A stretch of DNA of 9,155 nt. Source: Candidatus Babelota bacterium (GTDB lineage: Bacteria > Dependentiae > Babeliae > Babeliales > JABCYS01). Below the pieces are notes generated by a model, which was given only the letters and a program-made list of their open reading frames with translations, made no database searches and had not been told where the DNA came from. The stretch is from positions 1-9,155 of the forward strand of contig JABCYS010000033.1 in NCBI GenBank assembly GCA_013290085.1. The letters are read 5' to 3'. Positions within the stretch are counted from its first letter, which is position 1. Every line of letters starts with the position of its first letter. A program made the position numbers and the translations under genes. Positions 1 through 6,642 of this stretch are shown here, one piece after another.

Positions 1-482
1 GGTTCACAATCAACATTTTTCAGATGTTCTTTCCAAATTGGAGAATTAAGCAAGCCTTGCCATCCATGTACGCTTAAACAATCAAATGCCGCTTGTTCTG
101 AGGCTTTAATTTTTCGTTGCTTTTTAAGATGTGAAATTAAACTACAGATTAAATAGGTTGAGCCCATTAAAATAAGGGATTTGCCGGCAGTTTGTTCCCA
201 TGCGGCTACAGGCTGTACGATCCAAACAAAGCCGCCACCGATACGTAGGATAAGTCCGCTGCCGATAAATAGACAGGCGATTTTGGCATCCCTAAGCGTA
301 TGCATTCTAAGTAGCATTTTGTTGTGAAGAGGAAAAAGTTCAGCATGATTATTGTTTGATGTGGCACGGTGCTGAGTAAGTTGAAGGAGGCGCTCTGCAT
401 CAGTGGCATCACGCGGTGCATCCATTCCGTACAATTGCAGGGAGAAGATGTTGAGGAGACAAAAAAGAAATAGTTTTTTCAT
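1..482 (-). CDS. Exported two-helix hairpin protein, paralogue A (3' end outside window)
   Basis: This frame is open from an ATG at 480-482 to the window edge (160 codons plus 2 nt), so the C-terminus is missing. An AAGGA ribosome binding site lies at 489-493 on the minus strand. The protein opens with a Sec-type signal (MKKLFLFCLL, hydrophobic to about residue 18, then YGMDAP). A polar stretch with DAERLL (29-33) and ELFPLHN (48-54) follows, then two hydrophobic segments (about 66-80 and 101-117). The last visible part has GW (140-141), LLNSPIW and HLKNVD, the same C-terminal motif as the genes at 519-1067 and 1584-2135. The family is not one I recognise. A small secreted or inner-membrane protein with a helical hairpin is inferred; its role is unknown. 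The gap to the upstream gene is 36 nt, suggesting cotranscription. Confidence 0.8.
   Translation of the reverse strand, partial: MKKLFLFCLLNIFSLQLYGMDAPRDATDAERLLQLTQHRATSNNNHAELFPLHNKMLLRMHTLRDAKIACLFIGSGLILRIGGGFVWIVQPVAAWEQTAGKSLILMGSTYLICSLISHLKKQRKIKASEQAAFDCLSVHGWQGLLNSPIWKEHLKNVDCE
321..482. repeat. Direct repeat, 5' end of paralogue A
   Basis: This segment matches 909-1067 closely at the DNA level with a net 3-base length difference, covering roughly the first 53 codons (signal peptide to PLHN). Similarity drops sharply in the hairpin-coding part that follows. Confidence 0.75.
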
Positions 483-518
483 GGGTATTCCTTAATTGAT
501 GAGCATTGGACTTAGGAA

Positions 519-1067
519 TTAAACTCTGTATGAGGCTGGTAATGAGTTCAAGATTAATGACTTTAATTGGAGGAGATTTTGATCATTATCTGGGGCATTG
601 TTGGTATTTAGTTGGTGCACATAACTCTTCAAATCAACATTTTTTAGATGATTTTTCCACTCTTCAGAAGTAAGTAATTCTTCCCATCCACGAGCTTTTA
701 AATAATGAGATGCCGTCGTTTCTGTGGCGTCCATTATTCTTTGTTGTTCACGGTGTAAACTTAAATAATAGAATAAACTGAAAGAGTTTATTCCAATAAG
801 GAATTCGCCGGGGACTCGGTACCCAGACTGTTGCATGATTACACCAATGCCGATAGCTAGGCAGGGAATTATGGCGCGTTGAAGAAAGGCTCTTTCAATT
901 GGTTTTTCGTTGTGAAGAGGAAAAAGTTCAACATGATTATTTGATTCGGCATGGCGCTGAGCAATGTGGAGGAGGCGTTCTGCATCAGTGTCACTACGCG
1001 GTGCACCCATTCCATACAATTGCAAGGAGAAAATGGTGAGGAGCCAAAAAAGAAATAGTTTTTTCAT
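519..1067 (-). CDS. Exported two-helix hairpin protein, paralogue B
   Basis: This complete member of the local family encodes 182 residues. The start ATG (1065-1067) has an AAGGTG ribosome binding site at 1073-1078 on the minus strand. Visible parts, in order: signal peptide 1-20 (MKKLFLFWLL through LYGM); polar region with TDAERLL (27-33) and VELFPLHNE (46-54); hydrophobic segments at about 64-78 and 88-103; motif region 110-144 carrying ATE, TAS, YLK, GW, LL, W and HLKNVD; Asn/Asp-rich linker; terminal LILNSLPAS (171-179). The hairpin suggests membrane association after export. Paralogue A lies 36 nt downstream and the shorter gene at 1116-1478 lies 48 nt upstream, so the array is probably partly cotranscribed. 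No enzymatic motif is seen and no function is assigned. Confidence 0.85.
   Translation of the reverse strand: MKKLFLFWLLTIFSLQLYGMGAPRSDTDAERLLHIAQRHAESNNHVELFPLHNEKPIERAFLQRAIIPCLAIGIGVIMQQSGYRVPGEFLIGINSFSLFYYLSLHREQQRIMDATETTASHYLKARGWEELLTSEEWKNHLKNVDLKSYVHQLNTNNAPDNDQNLLQLKSLILNSLPASYRV
909..1067. repeat. Direct repeat, 5' end of paralogue B
   Basis: This is the counterpart of 321-482. A more diverged third copy is visible at the 5' end of paralogue D (about 2065-2135), where the signal peptide DNA remains recognisable. Confidence 0.75.
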
Positions 1068-1115
1068 GGATACACCTTCATGAAGAAAGTAAGGTTTAGA
1101 AGTCTTTTAAAAAAA

Positions 1116-1478
1116 TTATTTTTTAGGGAGGGCACGTAAAATTTTTGCCAATGATTGCTTATGTTCAGCCATTTTTGCTTTATCTGCATGAGAAGAAGCG
1201 AGGGGAACGGACATTGAGGTTTGCCTGACCATTGGCAACCACTCAGGGCTCTCAAAAGTGAAAGGCGGTTGAGACTTGCTTAAGCAGTCTCTGGAAAATC
1301 TTCGTATAGACTCATTGAGAACAGCGAAAGCTACACCTTTATCTAATAGTTTTTCCAGTGCCTCTTTATGTGCTCTGCTATCACAGCGTCGTTCTGCGTT
1401 CCGTAATGTTTCAAAATCATTCTGCATTCCGTGGAGCACAAACGAACTGAGCATCAACATCAAAAATAATTTTTTCAT
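1116..1478 (-). CDS. Short exported protein, probable reduced member of the array family
   Basis: The gene encodes 120 residues beginning MKKLFLMLML with a signal peptide ending near LHGM (residue 18). It has no second hydrophobic segment, so after cleavage it should be soluble. Several short landmarks match its neighbours in the same order: MKKLFL and GM in the signal, NAER (27-30) against DAER, SPEW (77-80) against SPIW, and ILRALP (113-118) against ILNSLP or ILASLP. This suggests a family member that lost or never had the hairpin, but the matches are short and chance is not excluded. Purine-rich AGAGAT precedes the ATG. The gene overlaps nothing and sits between the two full-length paralogues, 105 nt from the upstream one. 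Function unknown. Confidence 0.7.
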   Translation of the reverse strand: MKKLFLMLMLSSFVLHGMQNDFETLRNAERRCDSRAHKEALEKLLDKGVAFAVLNESIRRFSRDCLSKSQPPFTFESPEWLPMVRQTSMSVPLASSHADKAKMAEHKQSLAKILRALPKK

Positions 1479-1583
1479 GGATTATCTCTTTTTTTAGCAG
1501 CAGAACAAGATTTTTTCAATTCGAATGCTGGTCGAGAGGGGAAAATCGAGCGCAAGCGTACTAAAAATTGATGGATATTGCAC

Positions 1584-2135
1584 TCAAGCATAAGACTTGT
1601 GTGAGGCCGGTAATGAGGCCAAGATTGATGCTCTTAATCGGGGGGCAAGATCTTGATTATTGTTGGTAATTAATTGGTCTTCATATCCCTGCACATTAAC
1701 ATTTGCAAGATGCTCTTGCCATTTTGAATTTGGAGAAATAAGTAGTTTTGTCCAGCCATTCTCTTTTAAATAATTAGAGGCCGTCGCTTCTGTGGCGTTC
1801 ATTACCCTTTTTTCTTCAAAGTATTTACTTAAATTAAGTAATAAACTGAAAGAGCCTCCTGCCATAAGGACTAGGCCTAGGTCTCGGTGCACAGACTGGT
1901 GTATGAATGCACCAGTGCTGATAGCTAGGATGTCAATTAGGACAACCTTACGCAAGGCTCTTTTAAGTTGTTCTTCATTGTGAGGAGGAAAAAATTCAGG
2001 GCTATTGCCTAATTCGTCTACGGCGCCGAGTAAGTTGGAGAGGCATTCTGCATTAGTCACATTATAATGTGCGTCCATTCCGTACAATGGTAGAGAGACG
2101 ACGTTGATGAGACAAAAAAGAAATAACTTTTTCAT
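1584..2135 (-). CDS. Exported two-helix hairpin protein, paralogue D
   Basis: From the ATG at 2133-2135 the protein has 183 residues. The frame is open to another ATG at 2178-2180, which would add 15 residues. I reject that start because it overlaps a probable -10 element, would bury the signal peptide, and lacks the GAGGG site found at 2143-2147. Parts: signal peptide 1-20 (MKKLFLFCLI through LYGM), TNAECL (27-32), PEFFPPHNEE (46-55), hydrophobic segments about 63-78 and 86-100, motif region 110-145 (ATEATAS, YLK, GW, LL, W, HLANV), and terminal ILASLPAS (171-178). It is the most diverged of the three hairpin paralogues. It is the first gene of the array in transcription order, 108 nt after mlaF, and has its own candidate promoter. 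Function unknown. Confidence 0.85.
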   Translation of the reverse strand: MKKLFLFCLINVVSLPLYGMDAHYNVTNAECLSNLLGAVDELGNSPEFFPPHNEEQLKRALRKVVLIDILAISTGAFIHQSVHRDLGLVLMAGGSFSLLLNLSKYFEEKRVMNATEATASNYLKENGWTKLLISPNSKWQEHLANVNVQGYEDQLITNNNQDLAPRLRASILASLPASHKSYA

Positions 2136-2142
2136 TGAAAAA

Positions 2143-2147
2143 CCCTC
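2143..2147 (-). promoter_or_regulatory. Ribosome binding site fixing the start of paralogue D
   Basis: GAGGG on the minus strand lies 7 nt before the ATG at 2133-2135. It supports the internal MKK start rather than the upstream in-frame ATG at 2178-2180. Confidence 0.65.
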
Positions 2148-2178
2148 ATTGAAGTTAAAAAAAATTTTGATGATGAAC

Positions 2179-2207
2179 ATTATGACAATTATTGATTGGG
2201 AAGTAAA
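2179..2207 (-). promoter_or_regulatory. Candidate sigma70-type promoter of the hairpin-protein array
   Basis: On the minus strand, TTTACT (2202-2207) and CATAAT (2179-2184) are separated by 17 nt, and TGT directly precedes the -10 box as an extended -10. Transcription would start near 2172, which excludes the ATG at 2178-2180 and leaves a leader of about 37 nt before the chosen start. The assignment is by consensus matching only. Confidence 0.45.
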
Positions 2208-2227
2208 TGGATTTGATTTATGGAATG

Positions 2228-2243
2228 GGCTTTGTGGAAAGCC
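2228..2243 (-). terminator. Small hairpin immediately after mlaF, weak terminator candidate
   Basis: GGCTTT (2228-2233) and AAAGCC (2238-2243) form a perfect 6-bp stem with a 4-nt loop directly abutting the mlaF stop codon. No T-run follows on the minus strand, so intrinsic termination would be weak; it may only stabilise the 3' end. Confidence 0.25.
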
Positions 2244-3011
2244 TTAAGCCTTATTCACCATGTGAGGGATTTCGCTCTGAATAGGACCATTGGGAAGACC
2301 GCGAATAAATTGGTAGACGTACGGGTTATCTGATTCCCAAATTGTTTTTGCTTCACCAAAGTATTGAATCTTCCCGTTGTGCAACAATGCAACATAGTCT
2401 ACGTACTTAAATATTTCGATGTCATGAGAGATGACCACGGACGTAAAGTTGTACTGTTTTTGTACATCATACATGAGCTGATGGATAATCCGTGACGTTA
2501 TCGGATCAAGTCCGGTGGTTGGTTCATCATACAACATGTATTTAGGATGGGTGACCAACGTGCGCGCTAAACCAACACGCTTTCTCATGCCACCTGAAAG
2601 CTCAGAAGGATACTTTGCAAGAGTGTCTTCTTCTAAATGCACCAACGCTAATTTTTCTTTTACGATGGGCAATGCATCCTCTTTGCTCACCCCATTTTCC
2701 AGGAGGGTGATGCCGATATTTTCAAAGACATTCAGTGAATCTAATAATGCTGCAAACTGGAATACGTAACCAAATTTTTTAAAATTTTCTCCCAGCTCCG
2801 CATCGGTTAATTTTGTTGTATCAACACCGTCCACAAAAATTGATCCGGAGGTTGGACGAATAAGACCCACAATTTGTTTGAGCAGAACAGATTTACCTTC
2901 ACCCGATCTTCCAATGATGCAGGTAAATTTATTTTCTGGGATCTCAAGGTCTACACCCTTGGTTATCCACTTTGAATCAAATTTTTTTCTAATATCAACA
3001 AGTCTTATCAT
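2244..3011 (-). CDS. mlaF: MlaF-type ABC transporter ATP-binding protein
   Basis: This is the ATPase that powers MlaE in inner-membrane phospholipid transport between membranes. From the chosen ATG it has 255 residues. Motifs: Walker A GRSGEGKS (34-41), Q-loop Q85 within VFQFAALLDSLNVFEN, signature LSGGM (138-142), Walker B YMLYDE (158-163), D-loop GLD (167-169) and switch histidine H196 in ISHD. The Q-loop context and the C-terminal DNPYVYQFIRGLPNGPI are typical of the MlaF/Ttg2A subfamily, which separates it from generic ABC ATPases. The ATG at 3009-3011 follows the mlaE stop by 1 nt, with GAGAG at 3017-3021 as ribosome binding site. A TTG at 3021-3023 would add four residues and is less likely. 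The tight coupling implies a fixed subunit ratio with MlaE. Confidence 0.93.
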   Translation of the reverse strand: MIRLVDIRKKFDSKWITKGVDLEIPENKFTCIIGRSGEGKSVLLKQIVGLIRPTSGSIFVDGVDTTKLTDAELGENFKKFGYVFQFAALLDSLNVFENIGITLLENGVSKEDALPIVKEKLALVHLEEDTLAKYPSELSGGMRKRVGLARTLVTHPKYMLYDEPTTGLDPITSRIIHQLMYDVQKQYNFTSVVISHDIEIFKYVDYVALLHNGKIQYFGEAKTIWESDNPYVYQFIRGLPNGPIQSEIPHMVNKA

Positions 3012-3012
3012 G

Positions 3013-3816
3013 CTAACTCTCAAACAACAGGGCTGTTAAGAAGTAATTGGCTATAAGAATCATAATTGATCCAATCACAACGCTTTGTGTGGTTGAAAGA
3101 CCAACGCCACGCGCACCGCCAACCGTTGTATACCCTTTGTAAGAACCTACCCATGACAGGATAAAACCAAAAAATCCAGATTTTACTAACCCACCGGTGA
3201 TATCACTGAGCACAACATATTCCTTAATGCCAGACGTATATTGCTCAGGATTGAGAGAAAGTGCATAGATCGAAACAAAGTACCCACCAATAACACCACA
3301 CATGCTGCAAAAAAGAGATAAGAAAGGGAGGATGAGCGTTCCTGCCAAAATACGGGGTATTACTAAATATTGAAAAGGGTTTATGCCAAGCGTTCTGAGA
3401 GCATCAACCTGTTCAGTAATTTCCATGGTTCCTATCTCCGCGGTAATTGCTGAACCAGCACGACCAGTAACCATAAGTCCGGTGAGCACCGGTCCCAGCT
3501 CACGTATCATACCAAGAGCTACCACGGTGCCGATAAATTCCTCGCCACCAAAGCGATGGAAACCAATGTAACTTTGAAACGCCAAGACCATGCCCGTAAA
3601 AGTACCAGTGAGTAAAATAATGCTGAGGGAGTCAACGCCGATGCGCTTCATATGATCGAGCACTTTTTTGACTTTGAGTTTGGTGCTAAAAGCGACTGTT
3701 ATGGCATTGACGAGAAAAAGGGCAAACTGGCCAAAGGAGTTAAAAACATAGAGCGTTGATCCGCCAAGGCCATCAATGACGCTGGCTATTACTGAGATGA
3801 ACCGCTCTACTACCAT
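3013..3816 (-). CDS. mlaE: MlaE-family lipid transport permease
   Basis: This is the integral membrane subunit that pairs with MlaF (and normally an MCE protein, MlaD) to move phospholipids across the envelope. Its 267 residues match the family length. The N-terminal amphipathic segment (about 1-45) is followed by LTGTFTGMVLAFQ (69-81), then RELGP (105-109), TGRAGSA (117-123), AEIGTMEITEQVDALRTLG (126-144) and FQYLVIPR, the conserved core and coupling region of the family. Further hydrophobic helices occupy the remainder. The start ATG at 3814-3816 has a GAAGG site at 3824-3828. It lies 28 nt after secG, and its stop is one base before the mlaF ATG. No mlaD, mlaC or mlaB homologue is present in the window. 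Confidence 0.93.
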   Translation of the reverse strand: MVVERFISVIASVIDGLGGSTLYVFNSFGQFALFLVNAITVAFSTKLKVKKVLDHMKRIGVDSLSIILLTGTFTGMVLAFQSYIGFHRFGGEEFIGTVVALGMIRELGPVLTGLMVTGRAGSAITAEIGTMEITEQVDALRTLGINPFQYLVIPRILAGTLILPFLSLFCSMCGVIGGYFVSIYALSLNPEQYTSGIKEYVVLSDITGGLVKSGFFGFILSWVGSYKGYTTVGGARGVGLSTTQSVVIGSIMILIANYFLTALLFES

Positions 3817-3844
3817 AGATTTGCCTTCATTACTTTTTAAGAAA

Positions 3845-4192
3845 CTACTCTTGTGCTGGAGGAGTTGCTGGTTCTTGCGGTGCTGGCGCTTGTTGCGGAG
3901 CCGGTGCCTGTTGAGGACGAGGCAGCACTGTTTTTCTTTCTAAATACCGCGAGCCGCGTACTTGTTGTGTTTTCATGATGGAGAGTACCAGTGATCCGCC
4001 CATAAAAAGAGCAGCAAAAACCCAGGTTATTTTTTGGAAAATGTCTTGACCGCCAGAACCACCAAAGAGTATCTGGTTGCTGCCGCCGATATTGCCAAGG
4101 CCAAGGCTACTGCTTCCTTTTTGAATAAGAATTATGAGGATGAGTAAAAGACTGAGGAATGAAAAGAGAAAAACAAGTAATCCAAATAGCAT
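3845..4192 (-). CDS. secG: Preprotein translocase subunit SecG with Pro/Ala/Gln-rich tail
   Basis: SecG is the small accessory subunit of the SecYEG inner-membrane channel. The 115-residue product has two membrane helices (about 3-23 and 54-73). Between them is the family's LIQKG (22-26) and Gly/Ser-rich loop with GGSGGQDIFQKITW (44-57). The length is close to the usual size, but the last 26 residues form a low-complexity tail containing QQAPAP twice (94-99 and 100-105), unlike the conserved core. The start has GGAG at 4199-4202. Adjacency to tpiA (27 nt gap) is a common bacterial arrangement and supports the call. The substantial number of Sec-signal proteins encoded nearby would use this channel. 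Confidence 0.92.
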   Translation of the reverse strand: MLFGLLVFLFSFLSLLLILIILIQKGSSSLGLGNIGGSNQILFGGSGGQDIFQKITWVFAALFMGGSLVLSIMKTQQVRGSRYLERKTVLPRPQQAPAPQQAPAPQEPATPPAQE

Positions 4193-4219
4193 GTATAACT
4201 CCGAAAAATAGCTAAATAT

Positions 4220-4966
4220 CTACAATTTCCTCGATAGTACTATTTTTTTAAACTCTTGGAAATCTATACTTGCCCCGCCAATTAAAAAGCCTTCCAGGTT
4301 GGGTACAGCATAAAGCTGGGGCGCCAGGGCGGCGGTAACACTGCCGCCGTACAGCAGGGAGCAGTTTTTACCAACAGGGCCCAGAGTTTTGGTGAGGTGC
4401 TCAAAGACGGCGCCGATCTCCTGGGGGGTCGGCGTTTTTCCGGTGCCGATAGCCCAGATTGGTTCATAGGCGAGGCAAAAAGGTTCTTGGGCTGAAGTTA
4501 AGGTTTCAAGGAGGGGAGAAAGTTGACGAGTGAGGGCGGCGGCTGTTTCTTTGCGGTCGTATTCTTCCCGCGTTTCACCGACACAAATGATGGGACATAT
4601 TTTTTGTTCAAACAAGCGGGCTGTTTTTTTGGCGAGTGATGGTGCCCCCTCCTGGAATATTCTGCGCTCGCTGTGGCCGATGATCGTGTACGCACAACCA
4701 ACTTCGGCAAGTGACTGTGCAGAAACTTGTCCGGTAAACGCGCCTTTTGAATGCTCAGAGCAATCTTGTGCACCAAGCATGAGTGGAGTTTGATCAAGTT
4801 GTTCGCCCAGTGCCTGCAAGGATACAAATGATGGGCAGAGTGCGATGGTCACTTTGTGTGTTTGGGCAAGTTTGATGAGTTCATCCTTATATTTTAGGCA
4901 AAAAGCTATTTCTTCATGGGCGGATAAATACATTTTCCAGTTAGCAGCAAATAAAAATTGTTTCAT
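4220..4966 (-). CDS. tpiA: Triosephosphate isomerase
   Basis: The cytoplasmic glycolytic enzyme interconverts dihydroxyacetone phosphate and glyceraldehyde 3-phosphate. The 248 residues match the usual length. Catalytic residues are all visible: N9 and K11 in NWKM, H98 in IIGHSERR (95-102), and E168 in YEPIWAIGTG (167-176), which also begins the flexible lid. Phosphate-binding glycines lie in YGGSV (206-210) and IGGAS (229-233). The ATG at 4964-4966 is preceded by GAGG (4975-4978). It is the first gene of the likely tpiA-secG-mlaE-mlaF operon. Its 3' half looks more GC-rich than the neighbouring unknown genes, as expected of a constrained core gene. The enzyme appears intact, so the organism probably keeps at least the lower part of glycolysis. 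Confidence 0.97.
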   Translation of the reverse strand: MKQFLFAANWKMYLSAHEEIAFCLKYKDELIKLAQTHKVTIALCPSFVSLQALGEQLDQTPLMLGAQDCSEHSKGAFTGQVSAQSLAEVGCAYTIIGHSERRIFQEGAPSLAKKTARLFEQKICPIICVGETREEYDRKETAAALTRQLSPLLETLTSAQEPFCLAYEPIWAIGTGKTPTPQEIGAVFEHLTKTLGPVGKNCSLLYGGSVTAALAPQLYAVPNLEGFLIGGASIDFQEFKKIVLSRKL

Positions 4967-5016
4967 GGGAGGCGCCTCATTTAAATACTGTTTTTTGCTT
5001 GGTTTTAATCAGCATA

Positions 5017-5046
5017 TTGTCACGTTTGTTCCTGATTTGCTATAGA
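5017..5046 (+). promoter_or_regulatory. Candidate promoter of the 5081-7005 gene pair
   Basis: TTGTCA (5017-5022) and TATAGA (5041-5046) are 18 nt apart, and TGC precedes the -10 box, giving an extended -10. Transcription would begin about 28 nt before the ATG at 5081. It lies in the 114-nt divergent region shared with tpiA, for which I found no convincing minus-strand promoter. Confidence 0.45.
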
Positions 5047-5080
5047 AATTTAATGAAGCTTTTTAAAAAAGGGGAGAGTC

Positions 5081-6634
5081 ATGTATTGGGGAGCACTATT
5101 TTTTTCATTTTTAATAATGCCGACGGCGAGTTTCTGCATGGTGCAAGAGCAGGGTGGTCAAGCGTCTGGCGCTATGGAAGACAGAAAAGTACAGCTTGCT
5201 CATTTTCCTGAGCATGTGGATGAAGATGCGTACAACAATTTTTCTGATCTTATTAATACGTTGCTTAAAAGTTCAGGAAAAAATCTTTTAAATGGGTGTA
5301 CTTTTTTAAAAAAGAAATTAGAGGCAAACAGGAGCCGTCTGGTATCGGATGTGTTTATTAGTACGATTCATGATCTGATTCTTCGGGGGAAAAATGAGGA
5401 TTTGCGAAACTTACAGCGCATGCTCATTATGCTCAACTGCGACGAGCATATTTTTCGTGCTCTGCAGGTATTGCCGCAGGATAGGGTGCTTTCCCTTTTA
5501 AAAAACAACAAAGTGATAAGAGACTGGTGGGATGCTTCGCAGGGGAAGGAATGGTTACAGGCTAAAGAGGTGTTCTATAAACCGGCATTAGAATTTGCAG
5601 AAGAATATATAAGGCTTCATAAAAAACTGCAGGGAGAAACTCAATCAGACATGGTCAGAGAGCTTGCTGTTCTGGTGAGCAAAAAAGATCAAGAAGCTGG
5701 CATTAGTGATGAGGATGAGGCGCGTATTAATGAAATTAAAAGGGAATGCGCCAGAGAACTTTCTCAGGAAAGATTTTTTCGACAAGCTTTTTACCTAACG
5801 CCAAACCAGGCGCGAGAAGCGTATGGAGCGGGGCTCTTTTCTTCCGGGGGCAATTCGTCATCTCAGGAACAGGGGCAAGATCAGCCTGAATGGAAAAATA
5901 AATTTAGAGATGAAGCAGAGCTAAAAAATTTTGTAAGCAGAATAGATTTATTAATGTCGCCAGAGAGTCGTGCGAAAGAAGAGACGATTCAGGTGCAGGT
6001 GCCTGCTCATTTTATGCAGCAAGCAAATGGTACGGCTTCTGATGCTGCAGGAAAAGCGCCGCTCGTACAAAATGAGGATGCTGTTGCGCACAATAAACCA
6101 GCTCATGAATCCCTTGTCGATGCTTCTTACGCAGCACAGTTACATCCCATTGTTTCTGATCTTCGTGTGTGGCTAGGAGTGGGTGGCTTTTCTATTGTGG
6201 CCATGCTGTATAATTTTTATCGTCTGAAAGATTTAGAGCGAACCATGCATCAAGAAAACCTCTGGATGAATTGGAGTGGTCACCTATCTATTGTCCAGCT
6301 CAAAGATTTGCCCGCAAGAAATTTAGTTGATTTACTGTCGCAAGATATTCTAACTCGGCGTCGTGCCAAAAAACTTTTTGATAGCAATGAAAAAATACTT
6401 TTAGATTTTTTATCTGAGGTTGAGCATGAGATGGTCATGATCAATCGGTATAGATCTAGAAGCGGTTTTATAAAGAGAGTAGGATTGGGGGCATTGTTTT
6501 GTTTAGATGCGACCATGGCGGACAAAACAGAGGAAGGATTATTGCGACTGCAGGTTATAAAGCAAAAAGTTCTTGAGTACATTTTGGAAATGAAAGTGGA
6601 AAACAATATACGGGCACGAAAAGTTGCCGCTTAA
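5081..6634 (+). CDS. Exported or membrane-anchored protein of unknown function
   Basis: I do not recognise this 517-residue protein. The ATG is preceded by a strong GGGGAGAG site (5071-5078). Residues 1-19 form a short hydrophobic signal (GALFFSFLIMPTASFC). The cysteine at 19 does not fit a lipobox well because phenylalanine precedes it. Residues 40-240 are charged and appear helical, with a Glu/Lys-rich stretch (about 167-230) that could be coiled. Residues 255-345 are low-complexity and Gln/Ser/Ala-rich, probably disordered. A single clear membrane segment follows (about 362-380), then a helical C-terminal domain (383-517) with basic RRRAKK (426-431). The layout suggests a large extracytoplasmic N-terminal part anchored by a C-terminal-third helix. 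The small downstream gene starts 8 nt after its stop, so they are probably cotranscribed. Confidence 0.85.
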   Translation: MYWGALFFSFLIMPTASFCMVQEQGGQASGAMEDRKVQLAHFPEHVDEDAYNNFSDLINTLLKSSGKNLLNGCTFLKKKLEANRSRLVSDVFISTIHDLILRGKNEDLRNLQRMLIMLNCDEHIFRALQVLPQDRVLSLLKNNKVIRDWWDASQGKEWLQAKEVFYKPALEFAEEYIRLHKKLQGETQSDMVRELAVLVSKKDQEAGISDEDEARINEIKRECARELSQERFFRQAFYLTPNQAREAYGAGLFSSGGNSSSQEQGQDQPEWKNKFRDEAELKNFVSRIDLLMSPESRAKEETIQVQVPAHFMQQANGTASDAAGKAPLVQNEDAVAHNKPAHESLVDASYAAQLHPIVSDLRVWLGVGGFSIVAMLYNFYRLKDLERTMHQENLWMNWSGHLSIVQLKDLPARNLVDLLSQDILTRRRAKKLFDSNEKILLDFLSEVEHEMVMINRYRSRSGFIKRVGLGALFCLDATMADKTEEGLLRLQVIKQKVLEYILEMKVENNIRARKVAA

Positions 6635-6642
6635 AGGAGATC

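Noticed and set aside
1491..1519. Promoter-like TTGAAA and TAAAAA with a 17-nt spacer upstream of the 1116-1478 gene (minus strand)
   Set aside because: Transcription would start only about 6 nt before the ATG, cutting off the ribosome binding site, and the region is AT-rich enough for chance matches.
4498..4827. 109-codon minus-strand frame inside tpiA
   Set aside because: It is an alternative frame of a complete, motif-verified tpiA gene and lacks any recognisable features.
4969..4978. Perfect 10-base palindrome GAGGCGCCTC overlapping the tpiA ribosome binding site
   Set aside because: It has no loop, so it cannot form a useful RNA hairpin alone, and a 10-base palindrome can occur by chance. 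No regulator is suggested by context.
5133..5140. Possible lipoprotein cysteine at residue 19 of the 5081 gene
   Set aside because: The residues before the cysteine (ASF) do not fit the lipobox, where Gly, Ala or Ser is expected at -1.
6280..6606. 108-codon minus-strand frame within the 5081-6634 gene
   Set aside because: It is fully antisense to a better supported gene with a strong ribosome binding site and operon context.
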